A DNA stretch of 64,000 bases from contig NW_024736071.1 in the NCBI RefSeq assembly GCF_018991925.1, positions 14,771,920 to 14,835,919 of the forward strand. The letters are read 5' to 3'. The number at the start of each line of letters is the position of its first letter. The stretch's first letter is position 1. The position numbers and the translations under genes are program-made. Positions 48,206 to 63,611 of this stretch are shown here, one piece after another. Below the pieces are notes generated by a model. The model made no database searches. It saw only the letters and a list, made by a program, of their open reading frames with translations, and was not told the origin of the DNA. The stretch is from Homarus americanus. Lineage: Eukaryota > Arthropoda > Malacostraca > Decapoda > Nephropidae.

Positions 48206-48730
48206 CATATAATCTGCGTGTGTTTCATGCCACTAACACTACTAGAACAGAGTATCACACATTATATCAAACTCTGTTTAAAAACAACAATATAATAAAA
48301 GTATATTTTTTTTCCAGCCAACAGCAGCAGCAATATCATGATGTGTGGCGTTGACCTGCGTTTAATAGAAGCACGCTGATGAGCTAATAAACATAGTTAA
48401 CTACCACTACAATAAAAACCACTTATTCCATAATCAATACCAACACAAACAATATGTGATCCCAAGCTAATCTCTTCAAAAACAAGACTCCTATCATGAG
48501 GTCTTTTCTTTATATATAAATACCGGAATGAAATTAACTTCTAGACCCTAGTGTAGTGACACAGTATCGGTTCCTTGTTTTAATGTATTATAAGCACTCC
48601 CTGGGCCAGGATCTTTAAACACGCTCACTATGTCTTGGATTTTATTTGAGTCAACAACTTTTATATGTTAAGGAAAACATTATCTTTAGTCTTGCTTTAT
48701 TATATACACCAATAAACTGTAGATTATACT
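48206..48730. other. No feature recognised
   Basis: AT-rich unique sequence. Confidence 0.6.
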
Positions 48731-48950
48731 ACCTCCCGCAATCGCCGTAGCAGTGTCTCAGTCGGGGAAAACTTTGGTTCTAGCCCGGACCACCCGGGGT
48801 CCGTGGTCAATAGTAATACCTTGGGACCCATATAATATGTGTGTAAACTTTCAGGTCTCTAACTGCTTCCGCTTTGGAGCTATGGCTGGAACAGGCAGAC
48901 ACAAACACTCACACACAGACAGACTTCTACAATCTCTTATTATTATTATA
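48731..48950 (+). repeat. Dispersed repeat R2, copy 2
   Basis: Matches 17334-17533 with small indels; one is around CCGGGGTCCGTGGTCAATAG, another deletes AAGGTGCTCAA. Both copies end in CAGACA-type sequence and a short TTA run. Confidence 0.85.
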
Positions 48951-49455
48951 TTTAAGATAAGATAGAAATTTAATTTACCTTCTCTTGTTAACACTGAATA
49001 ATTACTAATGAGCAAAGTATATTTTAATTTTAGTTAAAACCTGGTACATATGTCCCTGAAAGCTAATGAGTAATTTTTTTACAGATAAATTTTCATGTCT
49101 TTTAATGACAAGTTATTAGTCACACTTTAATAATAAACACTTCTTATACGTCCAATATCTTCTTTGCCTATATACAGTAGGTAGCTCAATGTAAATTAGG
49201 TATATGAAGAACAATTAGAAATAATCTTTTTTGTGGTGAATTTCTGGTCATAACTCGTGCAAAAGTACACACAAGAGAGGTAAACTCCTCTCCGTGTAAG
49301 CTTAAAAAAGTGGACTTTAGAAATTAGAATAAGCAAATCTAAAACACAAATATTTATTTTTAATTAACTCTAATGAAAAGTGTTTGCCTCCACCTCAAGG
49401 CTTTGTTTACCGTAATACACAATCAGCTGAGTTTAGTTTATCTTCACCAGTAATT
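48951..49455. other. No feature recognised
   Basis: AT-rich unique sequence. Confidence 0.6.
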
Positions 49456-49850
49456 CACTCACTGCGGGACGTGGTCACTCACTGAGGGACGAGGTCACTC
49501 ACTGAAGGACGTGGTCACTCACTGAGGGACGTGGTCACTCACTGAAGGACTTGGTCACTCACTGAGGGACGTGGTCACTCACTGAGAGACGTGGTCATCC
49601 ACTGAGGGACATGATCACTCACTGAAGGACTTGGTCACTCACTGAGGGACGTGGTCACTCACTGAGGGACGTGGTCACTCACTGAGGGACGTGGTCACTC
49701 ACTGAAGGATGTGGTAACTCACTGAGGGACGTGGTCACTCACTGAGAGACGTGGTCATCCACTGAGGGACATGATCACTCACTGATGGACGTGATCACTC
49801 AATGAGGGGCATGGTCTCTTACTGAGGGACGTGATCACTCACTGAGGAAC
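49456..49850. repeat. 20-bp minisatellite with 160-bp higher-order period
   Basis: About 20 units of CACTCACTGAGGGACGTGGT. The variant series GAGAGACGTGGTCATCCACT then GAGGGACATGATCACTCACT occurs at 49581 and again at 49741, so blocks of eight units were duplicated. A short AC run follows at 49850. Confidence 0.95.
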
Positions 49851-49859
49851 ACACACACA

Positions 49860-50639
<780 letters not shown>

Positions 50640-51620
50640 CAACCAGTTAGTAGTTAATAGGCTTCCCCTTCCTCTTTATTCACTTGCCCAGACGTCTAGG
50701 AACAGACTCAGAGTCAGCCAGATTCTTGAGAAGCCCAGGGTCCAAATTAGTTCACTCTTCACAGATGACGGCCTCCAGCTTTGTAATTGGCGACGTATCC
50801 CTCCCCTGCACACGTTGCTTGATGACAGCCCAGAGGTTCTCAATTGGATTGATATCCGGTGAATTGCCTGGTCAGTCCTCAATAAAATTCAAATGACATT
50901 AACGAAACCACCCAACTACTGGCTTGGCAGTTTGACCGGTACACTATCCTGCATAAATGTGTTGGCCTTGTACTTTTCAAATTACCCGGGAAAATAATCA
51001 CACAAAATCTCCAAGTAGTTGTATTGATTAACTGTTTGAATTTTGGGCAACACAGCCAAGTCTCCTACACCAGAGTAACCAAAACAACCCCACACCATCA
51101 AAAAGGCAGGATGTTCGACAGTGTGGCACACATATTTAGGGTTCAGAGCATCACTACCTTTCTGGCGGTAAACGTTACCTGTCCTGTTGCCAGTTACAGT
51201 GAAGGTCACTTCATCACTCCATAGCATGTGTTTCCACTTAGACGCAGGACACGCTTGATATTTCACGCTAAGAGCGACCTTACGGTCTCACTGCTTAAGG
51301 GTGGTGAGTGGCTTCTTCCGGGAGTAGCGGTTGTGATATTTCAGGTCGTCGTGAAGGCGCCTGTGACTGTCTTAGCTTGTGCAACGATAAGAGTTGTAGA
51401 AGAACTTTTCTTATCAATGAAGGCCAGAGGAGACTTGCTTTATAGCTGGTGAGAGTTTTCGAATTGATGGAAAAAAGGTCGTGCAACTTTCCGTGTGTCC
51501 AATATGAGACCAGGAGACCCAGATACCAATATTTGCCGGCATTGTTTCCCCTTTTCCAGTGGTCATATAGAGTTGGTAGCCAGGGCAACAAAAATCTTTT
51601 GAACAAAAGGTATACCTGGA
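50640..51620 (-). mobile_element. Tc1-like transposase relic (DD34E)
   Basis: The minus strand holds most of a Tc1-type transposase in broken frames. An N-terminal half with helix-turn-helix-like remains lies at about 51300-51600. Then comes the clean frame 50982-51266, with KWKHMLWSDEVTF (first Asp) and VWGCFGYSGVGDLAVL. FMQDSVPVK carries the second Asp. In a shifted frame GNSPDINPIENLW carries the third residue, Glu, with WAVIKQRVQG after it. The second Asp and Glu are 104 bases apart, so 34 residues plus one frameshift, which fits DD34E. The protein ends SESVPRRLGK near 50680. I could not define terminal inverted repeats by eye. Several stops make it inactive. Confidence 0.85.
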
Positions 51621-52324
51621 AAGTGTAAAAGGTTTGAACAGGTCATAAAAAAGTAAAAACAAATAAATTAAGCGAGAACCAGGGATATAAAGTTACTGAA
51701 AATTTTATTAGCTTATTCATTTTTATTTGGATAGCTCAACCTCAGCCTGTTGACTCACACATATATAAGGTGAAACTTAATACATATACAGTGAAAAGAT
51801 TTATGCCTTGGGAAAATAAAGCTAGAGAGAGAGATATATATTATAAATGAAAACAAACGACGAATCCATAGAAATTTTAGGTCATAATAAATACAGAATC
51901 TACACCTGATAAATAACTGAAATACCTTAATACTTGAAAATGAATCAATTATCAAAAGAGAAAACGCTATTGAAATATTTATTCTTCGTGTTAATGCAAA
52001 ATCCTCGATATTAATTAAAGAACATGGAATTCAGGAAGACGAAGAAAAAAGAGGAAGAAGTTTTGAAGGGGAACAGGAATAGGAAGAGAAGAGAAGCTTG
52101 ATTGAAAAGAAGGACTTGAGAGAGAGGAGAGAAGAATAGAGAAATTTTAAGGACATGGGAAAATGGAGAGGAAAAGGCGAAAGAGGAACGAAATAATAAT
52201 GTTAGAAGGGGAACAGAGAAGGGAAAGATAAAGACACACTAGGGTAGAGAGGTGGAAGGTAGAGGTTAGACAAGATTTAAATATCAAAGATGCAGCAAAA
52301 ACCCTTATTTAGCTTGAAGAGTCC

Positions 52325-52326
<2 letters not shown>
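51621..52326. other. No gene recognised
   Basis: A-rich on the plus strand, with a purine-rich GAGAAGAGAAG stretch at 52070-52260. Confidence 0.55.
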
Positions 52327-52656
<330 letters not shown>

Positions 52657-52769
52657 ATCAATTTCTGTACCGTATCTCTCCCTCAGGGTAAAAGAGGAGG
52701 AAAGTCGTAATCCAAACGCAGAATGTTTTACCTGAAAGACATGACGTTTATTGCATTACGACCTCGACA

Positions 52770-52882
52770 TAAAGAGACAGACACACAGACAGAGATAAAC
52801 GGACAGATAGAAAAAGAGAGACAGGAAGACTGACATACATTGAAAATGTAAAAATGAAAGACAGAGAAAGACAGACAGACAG

Positions 52883-52913
<31 letters not shown>

Positions 52914-53040
52914 AGCAGGCAGACAGACAAAGATAAACGCAAAGACTTAGAAAGACAAACAGATTGAAGAAAGAACAGAGAGACGGACAGACAGAGAAAG
53001 ATAAACAGCAAGACAGAAAATAGAGACATATAAACAGAGA
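52770..53040. repeat. (CAGA)n-type degenerate array
   Basis: GACAGACAGACAG-rich, most regular at 52868-52925. Minus-strand LSVCLSVC frames are artefacts. Confidence 0.93.
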
Positions 53041-53175
53041 GAGAACTGGTAAATAGCCCAAAGTGTAAATCAACACAATTACAACTAAAAAGACCCACCA
53101 AACACACATTTATAAAACATCTCTCTCTCATTCAGTCTCAAGTTGTTTTACCTTCATTTCCACTCATATAATACT

Positions 53176-53176
<1 letters not shown>

Positions 53177-53231
<55 letters not shown>
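53177..53231. repeat. (AAAT)n microsatellite
   Basis: About 13 AAAT copies. Confidence 0.97.
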
Positions 53232-53232
<1 letters not shown>

Positions 53233-54054
53233 CTGATCTTTAATATTGGGTGAGAGTTGAAGAAAATATCGTGGAAACAAAAATCTGAAGTAAAAGTTAC
53301 ATTTCATAATTTCCACACATCATTTGTTCTCATATTTAACCATACTCTTGCTAATACTGATATTGTTGTTAGCTCACAGTCACCAAGGAGATGTATTCTC
53401 AGTGAACCCTATTGCTATTAGGATACAGATATTACAATAGGAATTAAATACAACTAAATTACAAAAAAATACATATGTATTGCGATGAAATTGGAAAAGG
53501 TAGCGATGAAATATAATAAAATGGGGAGGATTCGGGGTATGAGAAGGATGACACACGAGAGAAACGTGAAAGAAAAACAAGTGAGTAATAAACTGAATGA
53601 CGGTTTTATACGATGATAGAATACCTCTAGAGAGCCACGTGTAGGGTAGGGTCAAGCAGCTGTAAGGGACAAAATATGGTCAGGTAAGGTCAGGCCCGTT
53701 AAGAGAGGTTAACGTGTACTTGCGTTAACAGGAACCAAAACGTGATTGGGTTAACAGAGGATGTGATCAACATGCGTGGGTCAACATATAATGGGATCAA
53801 CATAAGAGAAGTCAACATGTGGTATGTCACGAAATGTAATGGTTAAATTCTTGTTTTTCGGTGATCTTTGGGACCTAACGATTTAATTGAAATTGGTTTA
53901 TATTGTTGAAACTATAATGTGGTGATTCTTTCCTTGACCTTTGACTTTTAATTACGATTTATGATGACCTAAACGTACCGGTGGCTAGCTGTCAGCACGT
54001 TTGATCAGCTGTTGAAATTTCTTGATTACTTTATAATACGCTAAAGCAGTAATA
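53232..54054. other. No gene recognised
   Basis: Loose GTCAACATG/GATCAACAT motifs at 53750-53825 and AGGTCAGG-type motifs at 53680. Otherwise unique. Confidence 0.55.
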
Positions 54055-54845
<791 letters not shown>

Positions 54846-55654
54846 AAACTTTCTCTTAAATGAAAACGACCAATATTCTTGACTAACTCTACAAACAAGT
54901 ACATCAACAAAAAGAACAACAAAACAACAACAACAATATATAATGTATCATCAGGGCCAGCAGTAGCAGACGCGGTTGTCCACCAAAGTTGACTCGGCTG
55001 TCCGTCTGCTGCCATCAGTAAGTGGTTTAAGGTGAATCAGAGGAGGAAGCAAATGGCAGGCACTCTGGTCTGCATTGCCTTGTCGTAGTCGCTCCCGGTA
55101 GGAAACAAAAAATTCTAAAAATAGAAACAATCATGATGCACTCAGGCAGCTCTGCTATAGCAGTGCAAGACTTATTGGTCTTGCAACATTTCTTAAACAC
55201 TCGGAGGAAAAGTTAATGTCTTCCTCAGTACCATGTCTAAAACGTTACACCCTGGTCAGGGATTGGGGGAGATCGTCAAGAGCTGACTGTGTTACATGTC
55301 CTGATATCTACTGTACCTTCAAAAACATCCGCAACTCACGTGGTATCCAGGAGGGAAGTAGTGACGGAAACACTGATGGCTGACACAAGTTGGGGAGGGT
55401 GTTTGTTAGGCGGAGGTAGAGGAGATGAGATGAAGTTCAATAGAAAAAGCAAAAAAGGATTTTGTGAGAATTGTACAGTAAATGAAGGAGAAAAGTAATA
55501 GTTTAGTAAAAGTAACTGAGGCGAAGACATGCAGATATGAAGTTTGTGATACACTAAACATGACAGAAATAAAGGAAGCTAAACAAATAGATATAACAAG
55601 TAAAAGTCAAGAGGAAATAAAAACAGAGAAAAAAGTCTTTCAGAAAATATACCA
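54846..55654. other. No gene recognised
   Basis: Unique, more GC-rich in parts. Small frames of 69 and 66 codons at 55289-55498 and 55482-55682 have Lys/Glu-rich content and no motif. Confidence 0.5.
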
Positions 55655-56093
55655 ATGTCACCCGAAGCCCTCGCAGAAATAGAGTTTCGAAAGCCGTGGA
55701 AAAATTGCGGCAGCGAGATGATGGATGGGGTCATCTGGACAGAGGAATATCGCGCTGTGGCCAACGACACGGCTGAACACGTTTCTGGAAACTGCAACCA
55801 GTCTGTCGGAAACTAAAATATAACATATCACTCGTTTGGTCGGGATCGTCCTGAGACACAAAGGAGGTGGAATTTTTAATCTTCTTGGACTGGCCATCCA
55901 TTCGTACCAGTACTTCCTGAAGGAAAGAGCATCCCGGTACTACCACGAGGAGCAAGTACAGTATGTGTATTTGATGACTGGGCAAAAAATGCAGTCTCTG
56001 ACAGGAAGTTTTTTCAACAGCAAGCTTTCCAAGAAGTGCTTTTCTGAGAAAAATAGACAAAGTTCGGTAAGTTTCATAAGTGTGCAGAAGTAA
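55655..56093 (+). pseudogene. Unrecognised protein-like remnant
   Basis: Two consecutive plus-strand frames read more like protein than the surroundings. The frame 55655-55816 (53 residues) has SPEALAEIEFRKPWKNCGSE and DGVIWTEEYRAVANDTAEHV. The frame 55836-56093 has FNLLGLAIHSYQYFLKERAS and EEQVQYVYLMTGQKMQSLTG. Amphipathic, with Trp, Tyr and Cys at normal frequency. The different frames suggest a decayed gene or transposon fragment. I do not recognise the family, and an exon of a host gene is also possible. Confidence 0.35.
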
Positions 56094-56096
56094 GCC

Positions 56097-57215
56097 CGCT
56101 GTTTCCAGGAACCAGAGGCAAGGAAAAATAAGTAGAGTGGCGGACTTAGCATTTCTTTATGTTCTATTAGCAAACCGGAATTACATAATGGGGTCACCCA
56201 TACCTACAGTGATATCGAGATCTTTCAATCAGAATTACTGAACAGTCAGGGGACTCAATAGACGTAATCTGGTCCAAATTTCTGTAAATAAAAATCCTTA
56301 TATCTACAGTAAATAAAGAAAACACTTTAAACGTTTTAACATCACGTCATGACTACGACGGCTTTTGTAGGTACACACCTGCTACTTGTCTCAGTACTGG
56401 AATACAAAAATTACTGCGGAGAATGACAACTTTGATCACCACAAATAGGCTATAACATAAAAACACATTTATTTGTATGAGTGGCCAAGACTGAAGCTCC
56501 TTGTGTAACTAACTGTCCGAGTCGTGTGTGTGTGTGTGTGTGTTTCATTATTTTCATTTCATCAACTTAAATACAGCTCTAAATTACTGTAGTTGGTTAA
56601 ATTTATTACAAAAATGAGATCAAAGGCCAGGGACAGGGAGCTCGGTCATAGGCTGATGACCTTCACCTAGTTCGGTGACGTAAACTACTATGGAAGTAAC
56701 TAATTACATTTCATAAGTCATTACACCGAGAATAGTGGTAGCGTCACCCGAGCAGGCAGTCAAGTATTTTGATCACTTTCGGTTGGGTGAGGTAGCGAAG
56801 GTTTACTTAAGAGTATTTAACATCTTGAAATTATATTACGGTCGTGGGATAAAAACAACACCAACACAAGTTGTCAAGATCACCGAGCCTCTATTTAATA
56901 ATAAGGGTAGGTAGTAGGTAGTAGACAGCTATCAAACAGGGGGGTACTACCTCCTGGCAAGATATTGGAAGCATAATGTGTTGTCTAATGGTGGACCCTG
57001 CTGCCATATGGCATCACGAAAATTGTGACAAAGTTCCAGGTTGCTGATCTGACTTTCTGCTTACACACAATTGCAGGGTCTCAATTGTTTCTCTTACTTT
57101 GACAACACAACATACATAATGTATATCTTTTCTCACACTTGATCTTTATTATTATCATAATTTTATTTTATTTTTCAATTGGTATTGTTTTGTTTAATTT
57201 ATTATGAATTTTTTA
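56097..57215. other. No gene recognised
   Basis: Unique sequence. (GT)n at about 56526-56543. Confidence 0.6.

Positions 57216-57303
<88 letters not shown>
57216..57303. repeat. (TTA)n microsatellite
   Basis: About 29 TTA triplets, directly next to dispersed repeat R4. Confidence 0.97.
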
Positions 57304-57306
<3 letters not shown>

Positions 57307-57308
57307 TT

Positions 57309-57381
57309 TCGTCCACCAGGCCCCGATGTGGGTCAGAGACCTGTGCCCGAGTGGGCTAACCCCAGCAAAAAAAAAAAAAAA
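57309..57381 (+). repeat. Dispersed repeat R4, copy 2, with A16 tail
   Basis: Matches 21985-22052 and ends in 16 A at about 57366-57381. The TTA run on one side and the A tail on the other suggest a short retroposon. Confidence 0.7.
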
Positions 57382-58735
<1,354 letters not shown>

Positions 58736-58930
58736 GAATATTTAGGGGCCGAACATTTAAGGGGCGGATATGTGTGCCCTGGAATATTAAGGGTACATAC
58801 ATTTAGAGCTCTTACAATTAGGCCCGGATATTTTGTCTCGACACATTTCGATCCCTGTTGTTTCGGTTTCGGATACTTCACACGTGGATATTTTTACCCT
58901 CGCTATTCTGTCCACGGAAATTTTAACTTG
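58736..58930. repeat. Degenerate GGATATTT-type repeat
   Basis: Motifs GGAATATTTAGGGGC, CGAACATTTAAGGGGC, CGGATATTTTG, CGGATACTTC and GTGGATATTTTTACCC recur every 18-25 bases with much divergence, as in an old minisatellite. Confidence 0.5.
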
Positions 58931-59336
58931 AATATACTGGAGTTCATATCGTTCAGTAATAAAAATAAGAGCAAAAAATGAGAGATACAAAGGACCCACA
59001 CATCGACCACTCATGAAACTCCCTAGCAACGAGTGGCCGGAGTAAAAGGACAAGCATATCGTCAATACACATTAATATATCAAGATAGACTAATACATAA
59101 ATAACACTTGGACATTATTCATGCTGTTAAATTACCAGCACAGATAATGTAGGTAGAGCAGATGTGGTGTTAAGTCGTCAGTTAATGGAGAGAGATGGCA
59201 GTATGAACCCTCATGGGAATCAGGACAGAAAGGGTGAAAGACATGAGTGTCGGCAAGAGGAAATGGTGGCGACAAGTTACCGCCGAGGTGTTTAAGAACC
59301 CAAGGGGGGAAGACATCAATCTGCGGGTCACGTGAT
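58931..59336. other. No gene recognised
   Basis: Unique sequence. Confidence 0.55.
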
Positions 59337-59439
<103 letters not shown>

Positions 59440-59717
59440 GTACGTGTAAGGTGAGAGTTGTTCGCCTTGAATGAGTGGAGAGTTTTGATCGAACTCCTTG
59501 TTTGTAGAGTAGGAAGTGTTGGCACAGCGCCACAGTAAACAGATAGACAACGCTAGATGTTGGCACATTCTCGTTCCCTCTCTTTCTTTCTGGTTTTCCA
59601 CTCTGTCTATCTATTTATTTATTTCTGTTAGTATAATACTTTTCTCTGGGTAAGACTTTTTCTGTTTGTTTTTCTTCTTTCACTTTCGTTTCTCTCCCTC
59701 TCTTTCTGACCACTCTC

Positions 59718-59850
59718 AGGGCCGGATTAAGCATTCAGGAGCCCCTGGGCAGGGGATGTCGATGGGCCTCCATGTTTCAATGTTTCGAATATTACTTGAA
59801 AAATCCACCCCGGACTGTGCACCCCAACTCAGCTACGGTATGTTATTGAT
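59718..59850 (+). mobile_element. Possible hAT transposon terminal fragment
   Basis: CAGGGCCGGATTAAGC at 59718-59733 matches the widespread CAGGGCCGGATTA terminus of hAT-type elements, followed by GCCCCTGGGCAGGGG. No opposite terminus or transposase was found nearby, so it would be a truncated or solo end. Confidence 0.4.
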
Positions 59851-60244
59851 AACGAAAAAGAGGAAATTTTCTTTTTTACTATGATCAAAGGCGTAAAACT
59901 CCTTAATCGTGTCTAATAAGAATATTTCGGATGCTATTTAGCCACAGACTGGTAAGGGTCCACAAAGATCGATACTCATCTTGTAGTTAGAGTTACCAGA
60001 CATCCTCTCAGAAAAATCGTCTGATTTAGGTTGGAAAAACAACCGATCTTTGGCAGATAATTTATTTCTGGCCTCTTCCAAAAACAACGTATAGAATTAT
60101 AATTAACTTTCTGACTGCTAAGGGTTCCAGCAGCTGAATAAAATCGTCTGGCGTTAGCCAGAATAAAATTCTTAAAGTAATGACAGGAAAAATTAAAATG
60201 TTATATATATATGCAAGAGACGTAAGCTATGTTATTTTTACTTC
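59851..60244. other. No feature recognised
   Basis: AT-rich unique sequence. The AATCGTCTG motif occurs twice. Confidence 0.6.
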
Positions 60245-61275
60245 ACCCTTCGGTTAAACATCAACCCTCCTAGCCAGCCCACATGCTTTTAACAACCCCT
60301 CTAGCAATCCCACATGCTTATAACAACCCTTCTAGCCATCCCACATGCTTATAACCCCTCTAGCCAGCCCACATGCTCATAGCAATCCTCCTAGCCAACC
60401 TACATGCTTATAACAACCTCCTAGCCAGCCTACATCTTTATAACAATCCCCATAGCCAGCCTACATGTTTATAACAATCCCTCTAGCCATCCTATATGCT
60501 TATAACAAACCCCATAGCCAGCCTACATGCTTATAACAACCCCCTAAGCCAGCCTACATGTTTATAACAATCCCCATAGCCAGCCTACATGTTTATAACA
60601 ACCCCCATAACCACAGCCTACATGTTTAGTAACAACCCCATAACCAGCCTACATGCGAGCCTACATGTTAATAACAACCCCAAAGCCAGCCTACATGTTT
60701 ATAACAACCCCCATAGCCAACCTACATGTTTATAACAACCCAGAAAGCCAGCCTACATGCTTATAACAACCCCCATAGCCAGCTTACATGTTTATAACAA
60801 CCCCCAAAGCCAGCCTACATGTTTATAACAACCCCCAAAGCCAGCCTACATGTTTATAACAACCCCCAAAGCCAGCCTACATGTTTATAACAACCCCCAA
60901 AGCCAGCCTACATGTTTATAACAACCTACATGTTTATAACATCCCCCAAAGCCAGCCTACATGTTTATAACAACCCCCAAAGCCAGCCTACATGTTTATA
61001 ACAACCCCCAAAGCCAGCCTACATGTTTTATAACAACCCCCATAGCCAACCTACATGTTTATAACAACCCAGAAAGCCAGCCTACATGCTTATAACAACC
61101 CCCATAGCCAGCTTACATGTTTATAACAACCCCCAAAGCCAGCCTACATGTTTATAACAACCCCCAAAGCCAGCCTACATGTTTATAAGAACCCCCAAAG
61201 CCAGCCTACATGTTTATAACATCCCCCATAGCCAGCCTACATGTTTATAACAACCCCCATAGCCAGCCTACAACT
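60245..61275. repeat. ~31-bp minisatellite with higher-order structure
   Basis: About 33 units, core AGCCAGCCTACATGTTTATA followed by ACAACCCCCA. The left part is more divergent. The rare variant CAGAAAGCCA occurs at 60741 and 61070 in the same local order of variants, showing duplication of a block of about 329 bp. Confidence 0.96.
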
Positions 61276-63539
61276 TCTTTATTTTTAGAAACCACTTATA
61301 ATATATATTGTAAGCTGTGTTCTGACTCTGTAATTAGGTATGTAACATGTTCAGTCTAAAGTGTGTGCCATGGTCGAAGACTTCAGTATTGTAGTACAGG
61401 TATACAATTTCCCCTTTGTAAGATTCCTGATGTTACATATATGATCTCTACTCACTTGTTATATAAAATCATCATTCATCATTCAGATACCACGTTTATG
61501 GTATTAAAAACTAGTTAACAGAATTTTAGAGAGACGAAACCTAATTACTCTAAATGTATCGTCTGCACCAAAAGTCTCAGGTGAGTTAACCCATAAACCA
61601 CAATTCCAACTCATATTCATAAACAATTGGGTCAAAAATCGATGCTATGAACCATATTTCTATTAAAAACTCCAGTCTCCTTTACAAAGATATACGGTCT
61701 TACTAGAAAGAAGAAATAGATGCCCTTAATTTAGCCTAGATTATAGCTTTCGTCCAAAAGAGAAGTCTGCTAAGTTAAGCTTCTTTACACTGTACAGTAT
61801 GTGCCAGCAGCAGCACCTGGTGAGACTCTGCAATGATCGACATAGCATCTTCAAAGTCCAATTCAGTGCTCTTAAACTTGTTGACTGACGCTTGGAACCG
61901 ACTAAATGCTTTCTTTCAACACCCCGAATCCCCGATAACTAATATATATATATATATATATATATGCGTGAAAATTTCTTAGAGGAACTATATAGTAATA
62001 CTCAGCTCCAGCAGTAACTGGGAGTGTCATATGACCCATCAATACACAAAGAAAAAATAAGTTATCTATGATCGTCGAATCAAAATAAAATAAAATCATA
62101 CCATGACATGCAACAAATTTTGTGTTCAGTTAATAGGATTTGCCAACATGAGATAAGTGTGACGCAGTTGTTCCAGGTAAAACCTTACGAAAACTAGTTT
62201 AACCGAATCATTGTTTAATAGAAATAATGACAATGTTCATCCGAACTCTCTGGAAAAAGGAGGTGTCCTGGAAACTGTTTTCTTTGAAGTTCTTCACAGT
62301 GATACTTGCTCTGTTACATATGTTTTATTAGTTATTTACCCTTAGATCATGGCTGTCCTTCTCAGAGTTTAAGTGATGCATGAGACGTAAATCTGAGTGT
62401 TTGGATGACATGCTCTTGTGAATCCCACCGAGAGAAAAATATTATCTTATAATACCATCGGTGTTCGTATTCCCACTGTCCATTGGCTGACGGTCCGCCC
62501 TCTTTCTCTCTATCTTCTATCTTTCTCTCTTATCTCCCCCATTCTCTCCTCTGATTTCCAAGTCGTATTGGAGGAAGCCATGACCTGTTGCTGGCTGCCC
62601 TAACTACCGCCCATCACCGTAACGAGTTCCTCAAGACTTTTCCCTTTAAACCAAGTTGAAGTATTTTTCAGTCAGACACATATATTCTAGCCCAAGATTA
62701 ATATGAATGTAGTTCCACAATTGAAGCATATCTTACTTCTTGGTAATCTACACAGTTTTGACGAAGTATGAGTGCATGAGAGATAAGCGGGAATTGGATT
62801 CATGGAGATCTGGAGTTTCCTGATTGGACAGTTGCAGAGGAGTCAACACCAATACTCAGAGATATTTTTCCCGGTATTTATATTCCCGTTTCTCTTCAGC
62901 AAGTGTAAATCCGTGAAGAAAACAAAACAAATTGTACTGACTGAGGTTGTATGTTATTGTACTTGATAATTTATTATGTATAGAGAAAAAAACATATGAC
63001 AATTTTTGGTAGTCTATAATATAGTGATGGTGCAGGTAACCTAAGATTGTCATTCCAGATAGACGAGGACATGTTAATACAAGAGAGGACTGACTATCAC
63101 AACTTTCAGAAGGGAGAGAATATGACTATCGTTTGCTTATTTGTTTGACAGTAGATGAGAATGTGAAATATTTACTTAATTATCATTTTCAACAACATGT
63201 AAAACCGAAAAAATCTAGGATTAATTATGTGCCAGATTCTTAACTACTGTATTCGCATTGTATTTATTCTTTCCCGTACTAGTGCTGTCAAAGGAGCTCA
63301 CTAACACTAACACTTACACAGCCAAAATTATATCAAATGTTAAATGAAATTTTACCTCATCCAAAATTTAGGAAAACTATACTAATGAATCTTTAAGAAT
63401 GTGTTATAAAAAGTAGAAATATAACAAACAAAGTAAATAAATACTTGTTAGCTCAGGTATGTCTGTATTTAGGTGGGTGATTCCTGCCCGTCATATCCTA
63501 TAACAGGGTGACACAAGTACTCAGCGTGATATCCGACCT

Positions 63540-63540
<1 letters not shown>
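61276..63540. other. 2.3 kb without recognised gene
   Basis: AT-rich. Short (AT)n at about 61940-61964. T/C-rich at 62490-62560. No family motif in any frame. Confidence 0.55.

Positions 63541-63610
<70 letters not shown>
63541..63610. repeat. (TG)n microsatellite
   Basis: About 35 TG copies. Confidence 0.98.

Positions 63611-63611
<1 letters not shown>

Noticed and set aside
49456..49850. CRISPR-like regular repeats
   Set aside because: Units are contiguous with no unique spacers, and the DNA is eukaryotic in every other respect. The same holds for the arrays at 6.6, 28.5 and 60.2 kb.
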